From NCBI GenBank assembly GCA_028711875.1, contig JAQTRJ010000157.1, positions 1 through 5,886 on the forward strand: a DNA stretch of 5,886 nucleotides, read 5' to 3'. Both the position numbers and the translations under genes were made by a program. The notes under the pieces are model-generated. The model worked only from the letters and a program-made list of their open reading frames with translations. It made no database searches and was not told the DNA's origin. Below are positions 1-5,886 of the stretch, in pieces. Origin of the DNA: a bacterium. Its GTDB lineage: Bacteria; Electryoneota; RPQS01. Each line of letters starts with the position of its first letter. Positions within the stretch are counted from its first letter, which is position 1.

Positions 1-798
1 CCGCGCGAACGTACGCTTCACGAGCGAAAGCACGTCCAGATAAGCGATGCCGGGTTTGACCATGACCATGTCCGCGCCCTCAGCCAGATCGAGCTCGACC
101 TCGCGCAGCGCTTCCCGCGAGTTGGGGGGATCCATTTGATACCCTCTACGTTCGCCGAATTGTGGCGCGGAGCCGACCGCGTCGCGAAACGGTCCGTTAT
201 AGGTGGATGCGTATTTCACGGCGTAGGATAGAATGGCGGTGTCGAGGAATCCGTCATCATCCAGAGCTGTGCGAATCGCCCGGACCCGGCCGTCCATCAT
301 GTCCGACGGCGCAACCACGTCCGCTCCGGCGTGCGCGTGGCTGAGAGCGGTCTTCGCCAGCAGCGCAAGCGTCGGATCGTTGGCCACGGCTCCGCGTTCG
401 ATCACTCCGCAGTGTCCGTGGCTCGTGTATTCACACAGACACACGTCCGTCATCACCACCAGCTCGGCGGCCGCCTGTTTGATTGCGCGCACGGCCCGCT
501 GTACTTCCCCCTTGTCGTCGAACGCCGAACTGCCCATTTCGTCCTTATAACTCGGAATTCCAAACAGCAGTACGGCGGGAACGCCCCTTTCGAAAATCCG
601 CGCGGCCTCCCGCGCCGCCATGTCCACCGAGAGATGAAATTGTCCCGGCAAACTCGGAATCTCGCGCTGAACTCGCTCGCCCGGTACGATGAACAGCGGT
701 TGAACCAGATCGTCGGGCCGCAGCCAATGCTCGCGCACCAGCCGTCGCAGCGTTTCCGTGCGCCGCAGCCGGCGCGGGCGATCAGTGGGAAAGCTCAT
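1..798 (-). CDS. hemB: Porphobilinogen synthase (ALA dehydratase), zinc type, 3'-truncated by window edge
   Basis: Cytosolic enzyme that condenses two 5-aminolevulinate molecules into porphobilinogen. I translated the minus strand from ATG at 798 and the frame stays open for 266 codons to the window edge; the family is about 325 residues, so roughly 60 C-terminal residues are missing. Seen: the N-terminal RPRRLR motif (residues 7-12); the zinc-binding cysteines Cys120, Cys122 and Cys130 in [14 protein letters not shown], as in E. coli-type enzymes; the first Schiff-base lysine Lys195 in [15 protein letters not shown]; the second, catalytic lysine Lys248 in MVMVKPG. The aspartate-rich magnesium-only variant of the cysteine site is excluded. 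The start overlaps the 3' end of hemA by 17 bases and is preceded by GGAG with 10-base spacing, so translation is probably coupled. hemB directly follows hemA without hemC or hemD between them, which is not the common order. Confidence 0.97.
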   Translation of the reverse strand, partial: MSFPTDRPRRLRRTETLRRLVREHWLRPDDLVQPLFIVPGERVQREIPSLPGQFHLSVDMAAREAARIFERGVPAVLLFGIPSYKDEMGSSAFDDKGEVQRAVRAIKQAAAELVVMTDVCLCEYTSHGHCGVIERGAVANDPTLALLAKTALSHAHAGADVVAPSDMMDGRVRAIRTALDDDGFLDTAILSYAVKYASTYNGPFRDAVGSAPQFGERRGYQMDPPNSREALREVELDLAEGADMVMVKPGIAYLDVLSLVKRTFAR

Positions 799-2077
799 GT
801 TTCAATTGCTCCAGCACGTTTTCCACCGCTTCTTTGTCGTCGGTGGCGAATGCCATTGACACTGCGCTTGCCAGCGATAGATCGTTGCGGTCGAGCGACG
901 CCCGCTTCATGTTCGCGATGATCAGCCCGGCCACCCGACGAACGAGCGTCTTGGACAACTTCTCCACCTGACCGCGATCCTCAGGACGAAAACGGCGCGC
1001 GTTCCGCTCGACCTCCTCGGCGCGGATTTCCTCGAGTACCTCCTGCAGCTGCTGAATGGTCGGCAGAATCCGATGTTCCTTGTACCAGGCTGAAAAATCG
1101 TCCACGCTCTGCCGCACCAGCCTCTCCGCTCGTACCGCTTCCTGCTGCCGTGCCTTCAGATTCGTTTTAATCAGTTGCTTGAAATCGTCTACCGCGTACA
1201 CGTACACGTTGTCGCTGCGGAACGCCGGATCCACGTCGCGCGGGACCGCCAAATCGAGAATCAGCGCCGGGTTGGTGCGCTTCTCCAGGGCGCGTGTCGC
1301 TTGCGCGGCGGAAATCACCGCGTCCGGAGCGCTCGTTGCCGACACGATAATATCCGCGTTCGCGATGTCGTCGTCGCTCGGCGGAAACGCGGTCGGCTCG
1401 CCGCCGAGCGTAGCGGCAAGTCTTTCCGCGTTGGCCTGCGTGCGATTGCTGATCCGCCACGGCTTCACTCCCGCCTTGGCCAAGTGCGTTGCCGTGAGGC
1501 GGATCGTCTCGCCGGCGCCGATCAACAGCACGCGCCGCGCGTCAAGCCGTCCGAAAATCCGTTCCGCCATATCCACCGCCGCGTACGACACCGAGACCGC
1601 CCCCCGCGAAATCGCCGTGCGGCTGCGCACCATCTTGCCGCATTCAATGGCGCGCAGAAATACCCGGTTGAGAAACGCGTTGGAGCAGGCGAGATCCAGA
1701 GCGGCGTGATAGGCTTGCTTGACCTGTGTGAGAATCTGCGTTTCCCCGATCAGTTGCGAGTCGAGTCCCGATGCCACCTGAAACAGATGCGCCACGGCGT
1801 CGCTGTCGCGATAGATGTACGTCGCGGCCGCTTCGTCTTCGGACAGGTGACACATCTCCGCGAGCAGCGCACGCAGCGCCTCATCGCTCGAATGATAGCT
1901 GGGAGACAGATAGAATTCGACCCGATTGCAGGTCGAGAGAATCACGACGCCTTCCATGTATTGTTCGCGCAGGAGACGCGCCGCCACCTCGCCCATTCGT
2001 TCGGGGGCGATGGCCGCCTTGTCGCGCACCGCGATGGCCGACGTCGTATGATTCAGGCCGACCAGTTCGAGCTTCAT
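782..2077 (-). CDS. hemA: Glutamyl-tRNA reductase
   Basis: NADPH-dependent reduction of glutamyl-tRNA(Glu) to glutamate-1-semialdehyde, the first committed and usually rate-limiting step of the C5 tetrapyrrole route. The 431-residue length is normal for the family. Seen in order: the N-terminal LVGLNHTT motif (residues 5-12); the nucleophilic Cys50 in [10 protein letters not shown], which forms the thioester with glutamate; the conserved stretch [20 protein letters not shown] (97-116); the NADPH-binding Rossmann motif LLIGAGE (184-190) with NRT at 211-213; and a C-terminal helical dimerisation region from about residue 320, containing ILPTIQQL. The ATG at 2077 is chosen because it gives the family N-terminus exactly, overlaps the hemX stop as ATGA and has GGGAG 7 bases upstream. 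The frame is open for another 142 codons upstream to 2503, but that part is compositionally non-protein-like and lies over hemX. The product feeds HemL, which is not in the window. Confidence 0.98.
   Translation of the reverse strand: MKLELVGLNHTTSAIAVRDKAAIAPERMGEVAARLLREQYMEGVVILSTCNRVEFYLSPSYHSSDEALRALLAEMCHLSEDEAAATYIYRDSDAVAHLFQVASGLDSQLIGETQILTQVKQAYHAALDLACSNAFLNRVFLRAIECGKMVRSRTAISRGAVSVSYAAVDMAERIFGRLDARRVLLIGAGETIRLTATHLAKAGVKPWRISNRTQANAERLAATLGGEPTAFPPSDDDIANADIIVSATSAPDAVISAAQATRALEKRTNPALILDLAVPRDVDPAFRSDNVYVYAVDDFKQLIKTNLKARQQEAVRAERLVRQSVDDFSAWYKEHRILPTIQQLQEVLEEIRAEEVERNARRFRPEDRGQVEKLSKTLVRRVAGLIIANMKRASLDRNDLSLASAVSMAFATDDKEAVENVLEQLKHELSH
809..812 (-). promoter_or_regulatory. 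Ribosome binding site of hemB inside hemA
   Basis: GGAG on the minus strand lies 10 bases before the hemB ATG (796-798), within the last codons of hemA. It supports the ATG at 798 as the start and implies that hemB is initiated while hemA is being finished. Confidence 0.6.
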
Positions 2078-2895
2078 AGCCAAGCTCCCACGAAGATTTC
2101 CACCACCGAAATGGCCAGCAATGCCAGCACCACCACGGCCAGAATCACCGAAAGTGCCGCCAGCCGGTGCTGTGCCAGCCAGCGCTTGCGCTCGGTCAGC
2201 GCCAGCGCCGAGACGATCACCCACAGCGTGAGCATCGGGTGCAGGTGCGAGATGACGGCGGGCGCATCCGTTTCTGCGAACATCCATAAGAGCGCCGCCG
2301 CCAGACTGATGGAAACGAGAATCCATCCTGCGTAAAGCGCCGTGCGCCGCAGCCGGTTCATGTCTTCCAGCGGCGGCAGTCCGGAAAAGAAGCGATTGAA
2401 CGTCCGGCGATCCAGTTGATGATGAAGAATCAGCGCTCCCACGCCGTACACGCCCGCGCCCAGGATCATCGCGATCCCTGCCATCGAAAACGAAATGTGC
2501 CACGCCGCGTGAAATCCGCGAATCTTTTCCGGAATCGCCGCGGTTTCAATTCCCACCATCACGCCGGTCAGAATCAACGCTGCCGCCACGCCGATGGGAA
2601 ACAGCGCGAGCAGCCGCTGGGGAATCCGCGTCTGAACATAGGTATGTCCCGCCCAGATCAGAAACGCCAGGAACACGGCGAGTTGTCCGAAGCTCGCGAT
2701 AGGAAGCTGACGCTGCTGAATCGAGAGCAGGCACATCCACAGGAAGAAGACGCCAAGCGCGACGCGCCCGCCGACCACGGAGGCCGATTCGATTTTCTCG
2801 TCGGGGCGGTACGCAAGCTGATACAGCGTCGCCAGCAGCCCGCCGAACAGCAGCAGCATCAGCGCCGGTGCCAGCGAATACACCATCAGGTTCAT
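2074..2895 (-). CDS. hemX: HemX/CcsA-family polytopic membrane protein
   Basis: A 273-residue, very hydrophobic protein with about eight predicted membrane helices (roughly residues 6-28, 40-59, 67-84, 94-115, 130-157, 186-206, 219-233, 244-270). Family-like features are the conserved histidine region FHAAWHISFSMAG (128-140, with His129 and His133) at the start of a helix, the loop LPPLEDMNRLRRTA (173-186), which resembles the LPSLE-x-L-D-x-L loop of cytochrome c assembly/HemX proteins, and a late histidine pair His217/His219. The WxWD-type heme-handling signature of true CcsA cytochrome c synthetases is not visible, so HemX is preferred. In Bacillus the homologue lies next to hemA and lowers HemA protein levels; the position immediately before hemA supports a similar role here, but this is inference. 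The start ATG overlaps the hemY stop as ATGA. A minor role in cytochrome c biogenesis cannot be excluded. Confidence 0.85.
   Translation of the reverse strand: MNLMVYSLAPALMLLLFGGLLATLYQLAYRPDEKIESASVVGGRVALGVFFLWMCLLSIQQRQLPIASFGQLAVFLAFLIWAGHTYVQTRIPQRLLALFPIGVAAALILTGVMVGIETAAIPEKIRGFHAAWHISFSMAGIAMILGAGVYGVGALILHHQLDRRTFNRFFSGLPPLEDMNRLRRTALYAGWILVSISLAAALLWMFAETDAPAVISHLHPMLTLWVIVSALALTERKRWLAQHRLAALSVILAVVVLALLAISVVEIFVGAWL
2085..2089 (-). promoter_or_regulatory. Ribosome binding site of hemA
   Basis: GGGAG on the minus strand, 7 bases before the hemA ATG (2075-2077), inside the end of the hemX reading frame. It decides the hemA start against the much longer upstream open frame. Confidence 0.7.
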
Positions 2896-4316
2896 AGGGA
2901 AACTCCCTGTAGCGACCAGAACGCCTTTGCCGTTCGCAGGGCGTCCTTCGCGCAGCCGTTCACGGATACGCCGCGATAGGATGCGCCTGTAAAAAAAAGG
3001 CCCGGTGCTTGTCGTTCGAGATGTTCTATGACTGCGATGCGCTGCGGATGCCCGATCGTGTACTGCGCGATTCCGCGCGGATGACGGAATAGTTTGCGAA
3101 ACTCAGGCGGTCGCTCGATCGGCAGCAGCCGCCGGCTGTCTTCGAAGGCGATGCGGTTCAATTCCTCTGCGCCAAGCTGCACCACCTGCCGGTCGTGCGC
3201 TCCGCCCATAATCGTCCGCAGCAGCCGTCTTCCGACGGGAGCCTGTCCGGGGAAAATGGAATCGCTCCACAAACAGCCGAGAATCCGAATCCTTTCGCTG
3301 CGAGGAATCAACACGCCGAAACCATTGAGCGAATGAGCGATGTCTTGCGACCGGTAGCCGTGACAAACCACGTCCACGGGAGCATGTTCGATTTCCGACA
3401 GCGCGGAAGAAACGCGCGAATCCAAATCGCGGATGATCTCCGCGGCGGCGAACGACGGACATGCCAGAACCACAGCGTCGGTTTCGAGATCCGTGTTGTC
3501 CGCTCGCACGATCCAGAAACCGGTGCGGCGCTCCACGGATTTCACGGCGCAGCGTTCGCGCAGCGTGCCCGAAAGGTGTTCGGCCAGTGCGTCGGTGAGT
3601 TCGCCCATCCCGTCGCGGAACGTATGCAGAATCGAACTCGCTCCCGCCGGCCCGCCCGCTTTTTTTCCGCTGCGTTTGGCTTGTTTTTGCAAAGCGAACA
3701 TCGCGCGAAACAAACCGCCGTATTCCCGCTCGAGCGCCACCATTTTCGGGAACACCGCCGGGAGTGAAAGCTCGCGTGTGTTGCCCGCGAAAATCCCCGA
3801 TACCATCGGATCGAGCAAATATGTCGCGAATGCACTTCCCAATCGCCGGCGCCCGAACGAGTAGACCGTCTCTTCCGCGTCGTCGCGCTTGGCTGGAATA
3901 ACCAATTCGAGCGCCATCCGCAATTTCGCGGTTAGCGGCAGAATATCCGAGCGCAGGAACGCGGAAGGCTTCAGCGGAACTTCATGCAGCTTCCCGCTGT
4001 GAAAAATGTAGCGATTGGCTGCCGCGGCGCTGGCTTTCACCAGACGATCAGCAAGCCCCAGCCGCGCGATCAGATCGAACGTCGCCGGCTCGTTGTCGAG
4101 AAATCCGTTCGGCCCCCACTCGCAGAGATAGCCATCCAAGCGTTCCGTTCGGGTTGAACCGCCGTACCGTGCGCCGGCCTCGAAAATCGAAATCTCCACG
4201 GCGCGATTCGCGGCGCGGCCCAGTTCGCGGATCATGAATGCCGTCGCCAGACCGGCCACGCCCGCTCCGACCACCGCCACCCGCGGAATCGTTGCGCGTG
4301 AGTAATGCATCGTCAC
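2892..4316 (-). CDS. hemY: FAD-dependent protoporphyrinogen oxidase, HemY type
   Basis: Six-electron oxidation of protoporphyrinogen IX to protoporphyrin IX using FAD, normally with O2 as acceptor. The 474 residues match the family. Seen: the N-terminal dinucleotide motif VAVVGAGVAGLATAF (13-27; Gly17, Gly19, Gly22); Glu46 in SIFEAGARYGGSTRT at the expected FAD-ribose position; the substrate-side motif EWGPNGFL (66-73); a central GMGELTDAL stretch; and the C-terminal FAD-binding motif FFTGASYRGVSVNGC (about 441-455). A lysine/glycine-rich linker (KRSGKKAGGPAG) precedes the SSILHTFRDGMGEL segment. Gram-positive relatives (CgoX) act on coproporphyrinogen, but neighbouring hemN and the ferrochelatase type favour protoporphyrinogen. 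The start may be GTG at 4316, overlapping the hemH stop as GTGA, or ATG at 4310. A GGGG element (4321-4324) is 4 bases from the GTG and 10 from the ATG, so the ATG (472 aa) is a serious alternative. Confidence 0.93.
   Translation of the reverse strand: MTMHYSRATIPRVAVVGAGVAGLATAFMIRELGRAANRAVEISIFEAGARYGGSTRTERLDGYLCEWGPNGFLDNEPATFDLIARLGLADRLVKASAAAANRYIFHSGKLHEVPLKPSAFLRSDILPLTAKLRMALELVIPAKRDDAEETVYSFGRRRLGSAFATYLLDPMVSGIFAGNTRELSLPAVFPKMVALEREYGGLFRAMFALQKQAKRSGKKAGGPAGASSILHTFRDGMGELTDALAEHLSGTLRERCAVKSVERRTGFWIVRADNTDLETDAVVLACPSFAAAEIIRDLDSRVSSALSEIEHAPVDVVCHGYRSQDIAHSLNGFGVLIPRSERIRILGCLWSDSIFPGQAPVGRRLLRTIMGGAHDRQVVQLGAEELNRIAFEDSRRLLPIERPPEFRKLFRHPRGIAQYTIGHPQRIAVIEHLERQAPGLFFTGASYRGVSVNGCAKDALRTAKAFWSLQGVSL
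2896..2908 (-). promoter_or_regulatory. Ribosome binding site of hemX within a small perfect hairpin
   Basis: On the minus strand AGGGAGTTTCCCT stands directly before the hemX ATG. AGGGAG (2903-2908) is a strong Shine-Dalgarno sequence with 7-base spacing. The same bases form a perfect 5-base-pair stem (AGGGA with TCCCT) and a 3-base loop ending at the start codon. If it folds, it would hide the ribosome site until ribosomes finishing hemY melt it. Folding in vivo is inference, since the stem is short. Confidence 0.5.
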
Positions 4317-5248
4317 GCTGCCCCGATCAGGTCAACCAGCGCGCGCGCGAACCGCGGATCGTCGTTGAACGCGCGTACGCGCAGCACGCGATTGCCGAAC
4401 GCAGCCTGGAGTCTCGGAACGGCTTTCCGATCGAGATCGTACAAGGTTTCCAGACAATCCGCCGCGAAACTGAGGGGCATGACAATCAGCGGCTTCGGCG
4501 TCGCGCACAGCCGCGCGATCTCGTCGTCGAGATCGGGCGGCGTCCACGGCATCGGTCCCACTTTGCTTTGAAATGCCAACGTCCATTCGACGGGCAACGG
4601 GAGCGACTCTACAATAGCGCGAGCGCTGTCATGCACACGATCGGGATAATCGTCGCCCGCGCGCACGTCCCGCATCGGAATTCCGTGGGCCACGAACAGC
4701 ACGCGAGTTTCCGGCCCGAACGCGCTCAACGCTTCGATAAGATAGTCGCGCCACAGAGCGAGGATCGCATCCTGATTTCCCCACGCCGGAAGCACGTCAA
4801 GTTCGAGTCCCAGCATCCTCGCCGCGCGCCGCGCTTCGCTTTCGATCGAGCCGGTCATCGCGCGCGTGGCGTGCGGAAAAAGCGGCGCGAGGCACACGCG
4901 ATCCACCCGCTGTGTTTTCAAACGGGCGAGTGCCGTCGCAATCAGCGGCTGGCTGTAGCGGTACCCGTGCGCTACCGGCGAGGCGTCGCCCTTCGCGCGC
5001 AGTTCCCGCTCCACCGACTCGCGGAGTTTTTCCGTCCACGACAGCAGCGGAGACGCGCCGCCGATCAGGCGATATCGCTGCTCCACTTTCCGCGCCCGCA
5101 GCCCGACGATCAGTGTGGACAGCATCGGTCGCAGCGAGCGTGTCACTGGAAGAATCGCGGGATCGCGAAAAATCGCGCGCAAATAGGGACGAACCTCGGT
5201 GAGATTTGCAGGCCCGCCCATGTTCACCAGCAGCACAGCGCGCGTCAT
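4313..5248 (-). CDS. hemH: Ferrochelatase, protoporphyrin type
   Basis: Inserts Fe2+ into protoporphyrin IX to give heme, the last step of the pathway. The 311 residues match compact bacterial ferrochelatases with no C-terminal membrane anchor and no extra 2Fe-2S cysteine cluster. Seen: N-terminal LLVNMGGP (6-13); YRLIGGASPL (59-68); HGYRYSQP (94-101); LAPLFPHATRAMTGSI (120-135); the metal-inserting His188 in FVAHGIP; FQSKVGPMPW (226-235); and the catalytic Glu267 in FAADCLETLYDLD. Asn9-Met10 corresponds to the Asn-Met pair of human ferrochelatase, where Bacillus-type coproporphyrin ferrochelatase has Tyr13, so protoporphyrin is the predicted substrate. The ATG at 5248 gives the family N-terminus. 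Its ribosome site is weak (GGACGG around 5257-5262). Its stop overlaps the possible hemY GTG start. It lies in the same reading frame as hemN, separated by two TAA codons. Confidence 0.97.
   Translation of the reverse strand: MTRAVLLVNMGGPANLTEVRPYLRAIFRDPAILPVTRSLRPMLSTLIVGLRARKVEQRYRLIGGASPLLSWTEKLRESVERELRAKGDASPVAHGYRYSQPLIATALARLKTQRVDRVCLAPLFPHATRAMTGSIESEARRAARMLGLELDVLPAWGNQDAILALWRDYLIEALSAFGPETRVLFVAHGIPMRDVRAGDDYPDRVHDSARAIVESLPLPVEWTLAFQSKVGPMPWTPPDLDDEIARLCATPKPLIVMPLSFAADCLETLYDLDRKAVPRLQAAFGNRVLRVRAFNDDPRFARALVDLIGAA
4321..4324 (-). promoter_or_regulatory. Possible ribosome binding site of hemY
   Basis: GGGG on the minus strand inside the last codons of hemH. Its spacing fits the ATG at 4310 (10 bases) better than the GTG at 4316 (4 bases), which is the main sequence argument for the shorter HemY. 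Confidence 0.4.
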
Positions 5249-5251
5249 GCG

Positions 5252-5293
5252 TTACACCGTCCGCGAAAAACGATCGCCCTGCTGCGTGTCGAG
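5252..5293 (-). pseudogene. Cut-off C-terminal tail of hemN after an in-frame TAA
   Basis: Directly after the TAA at 5294-5296 the same frame encodes LDTQQGDRFSRTV and then a second TAA (5252-5254), three bases before the hemH ATG. HemN proteins usually end with FD-x-Y-L, a short variable stretch, and an F-S-R/K-x-V/I terminus (the E. coli protein ends in QFSRVI). With a Tyr codon (TAC or TAT) in place of the TAA, this hemN would read FDRYLDTQQGDRFSRTV, a near-perfect family ending. The tail is therefore seen in the sequence but would be translated only by readthrough, or if the TAA is a sequence error. Confidence 0.75.
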
Positions 5294-5886
5294 TTAGCGG
5301 TCGAACGGCATCGCCAGATTACGCACGAAAATTTGTCCCAGCGGTGTGATTGTATAGCCGTCATCACGTTCGATTAACAGACCGTCGGCAACGTAGGGGT
5401 GCAGCGACTGCATCGCCTCCATAAGCGAGTCCGCAAGGTCATCGTGTCCGTGGACAAGCTCCTGAGGAATGCGAACGTCCAGATTGCACATGAGATGATT
5501 GATGATGTGCTTGCGCACGAGATCGTCGTGATCGAGGCGGTGTCCGCGCTGAACCGCCCACGTTCCCTCCGTCAGCTTCTGCGCATAGGGCTCGGGCGGC
5601 ACGACGTGCTGCGCGAACAGATCGTCAAACTCGCTGATTGCCGAGCAGCCCAGTCCGAGCAGCTCCATCCCGCGCGCGCTGGTGTAGCCCATAAAATTCC
5701 GCCACACTCGGTGTTCGCGGCGGGCTGCGGCCAGTTCATCGCCGGGAAGCGCAAAGTGATCCATGCCGATGGAGACGTAGCCTGCATCAAAAAAAAATTT
5801 CTGCGCGTCGAGCATCATTCCTAATCTCTCGCGCGCGGGAGGCAATTCGTCCGCGCGGATCGCCTGCTGATGGCGAATGCGCTCGG
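5294..5886 (-). CDS. hemN: Oxygen-independent coproporphyrinogen III dehydrogenase, C-terminal part
   Basis: Radical-SAM enzyme that decarboxylates two propionates of coproporphyrinogen III to vinyl groups, giving protoporphyrinogen IX without O2. Only the last 196 codons before the stop are in the window; the frame runs through the right edge, so the TTG at 5845 is an internal Leu codon, not the start. The radical-SAM CxxxCxxC motif lies outside and cannot be checked. Seen: AGYVSIGMDHFALPGDELA, the HemN-specific motif that distinguishes it from the heme chaperone HemW; RNFMGYTS; LLGLGCSAIS; and near the end the winged-helix-like stretch ITPLGQIFVRNLAMPFDR. The stop TAA falls where the conserved tail tyrosine is expected, and a recognisable tail follows in frame. 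The product passes to HemY and then HemH, encoded next. The hemN-hemH gap is 45 bases with this stop, or 3 bases if the tail is included. Confidence 0.93.
   Translation of the reverse strand, partial: ERIRHQQAIRADELPPARERLGMMLDAQKFFFDAGYVSIGMDHFALPGDELAAARREHRVWRNFMGYTSARGMELLGLGCSAISEFDDLFAQHVVPPEPYAQKLTEGTWAVQRGHRLDHDDLVRKHIINHLMCNLDVRIPQELVHGHDDLADSLMEAMQSLHPYVADGLLIERDDGYTITPLGQIFVRNLAMPFDR

Noticed and set aside
1175..2335. Plus-strand open frame of about 386 codons opposite hemA and hemX.
   Set aside because: Arg/His-rich translation without family resemblance, fully covered by two well-supported genes on the other strand.
2078..2503. N-terminal extension of HemA by 142 residues (open frame up to 2503).
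   Set aside because: It lies wholly over hemX, has a low-complexity Arg/Gly/Ala composition, and the family N-terminus plus a good ribosome site mark the ATG at 2077.
2892..5248. Coproporphyrin-dependent (Gram-positive type) terminal heme pathway.
   Set aside because: hemN is present, the ferrochelatase has Met rather than Tyr at the diagnostic position, and no hemQ is seen in the window.
5249..5293. Promoter or terminator in the hemN-hemH gap.
   Set aside because: No -35/-10 pair or stable stem with a U-tract is visible; the 45 bases are better explained as the hemN tail.
5252..5296. Genetic code change with TAA read as tyrosine.
   Set aside because: About 1,700 codons of the other genes in the window contain no in-frame TAA, so reassignment is not supported; a point mutation, error or local readthrough is simpler.
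4238..5377. Long plus-strand open frame of about 379 codons opposite hemH.
   Set aside because: The composition is dominated by Arg, His, Gln and Pro, with no recognisable motif. It mirrors hemH codon structure in GC-rich DNA, where antisense frames often stay open.
5804..5845. TTG at 5845 (or ATG at 5818) as the start of a short 183-residue gene.
   Set aside because: The frame continues to the window edge and the downstream protein aligns with the C-terminal half of HemN, so the start lies outside.
1..5886. tRNA, rRNA, CRISPR array, insertion sequence or phage signals.
   Set aside because: No cloverleaf, regularly spaced repeats, terminal inverted repeats or integrase-like coding were seen; the window is filled by six overlapping or adjoining heme genes.

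Overview
The window is one strand-uniform block of tetrapyrrole (heme) biosynthesis genes, all on the minus strand. Read in the direction of transcription the order is hemN (5' end outside the window), hemH, hemY, a hemX/ccsA-like membrane protein gene, hemA, hemB (3' end outside the window). There is no RNA gene, mobile element, CRISPR array or intergenic stretch of any size. The only non-overlapping junction is the 45-base hemN-hemH gap, and that gap appears to be the severed end of hemN.

Organism: the DNA is GC-rich (about 60% by eye). ALA is made from glutamyl-tRNA by HemA (C5 route), so this is not a typical alphaproteobacterial ALA-synthase system. HemN is present, and the ferrochelatase carries an Asn-Met-Gly-Gly-Pro motif rather than the Tyr-containing version of Gram-positive enzymes. 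Both point to the classical protoporphyrin branch, so a Gram-negative-type bacterium is likely. I cannot place the phylum from the window.

Layout: 1-798 hemB (porphobilinogen synthase, first 266 residues); 782-2077 hemA (glutamyl-tRNA reductase, 431 aa); 2074-2895 hemX-like eight-helix membrane protein (273 aa); 2892-4316 hemY (FAD protoporphyrinogen oxidase, 474 aa); 4313-5248 hemH (ferrochelatase, 311 aa); 5294-5886 hemN (oxygen-independent coproporphyrinogen III dehydrogenase, last 196 residues before a TAA). Three successive junctions are 4-base stop/start overlaps (GTGA, ATGA, ATGA) and hemA-hemB overlap by 17 bases, so the block looks like a translationally coupled operon whose promoter lies upstream of base 5886.

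How it works together: HemA and HemB perform early steps (Glu-tRNA to glutamate semialdehyde; ALA to porphobilinogen). HemN, HemY and HemH perform the last three (coproporphyrinogen III to protoporphyrinogen IX, to protoporphyrin IX, to heme). HemX probably tunes HemA. The genes for the middle steps (hemL, hemC, hemD, hemE) are not in the window. The genes are transcribed roughly in reverse pathway order.

The most notable observation is at the hemN 3' end. The annotated stop (TAA, 5294-5296) stands exactly where the family's conserved C-terminal FD-x-Y-L tyrosine is expected. The same frame continues through 13 codons encoding LDTQQGDRFSRTV, which closely resembles the normal HemN C-terminal tail, before a second TAA three bases upstream of the hemH start codon.
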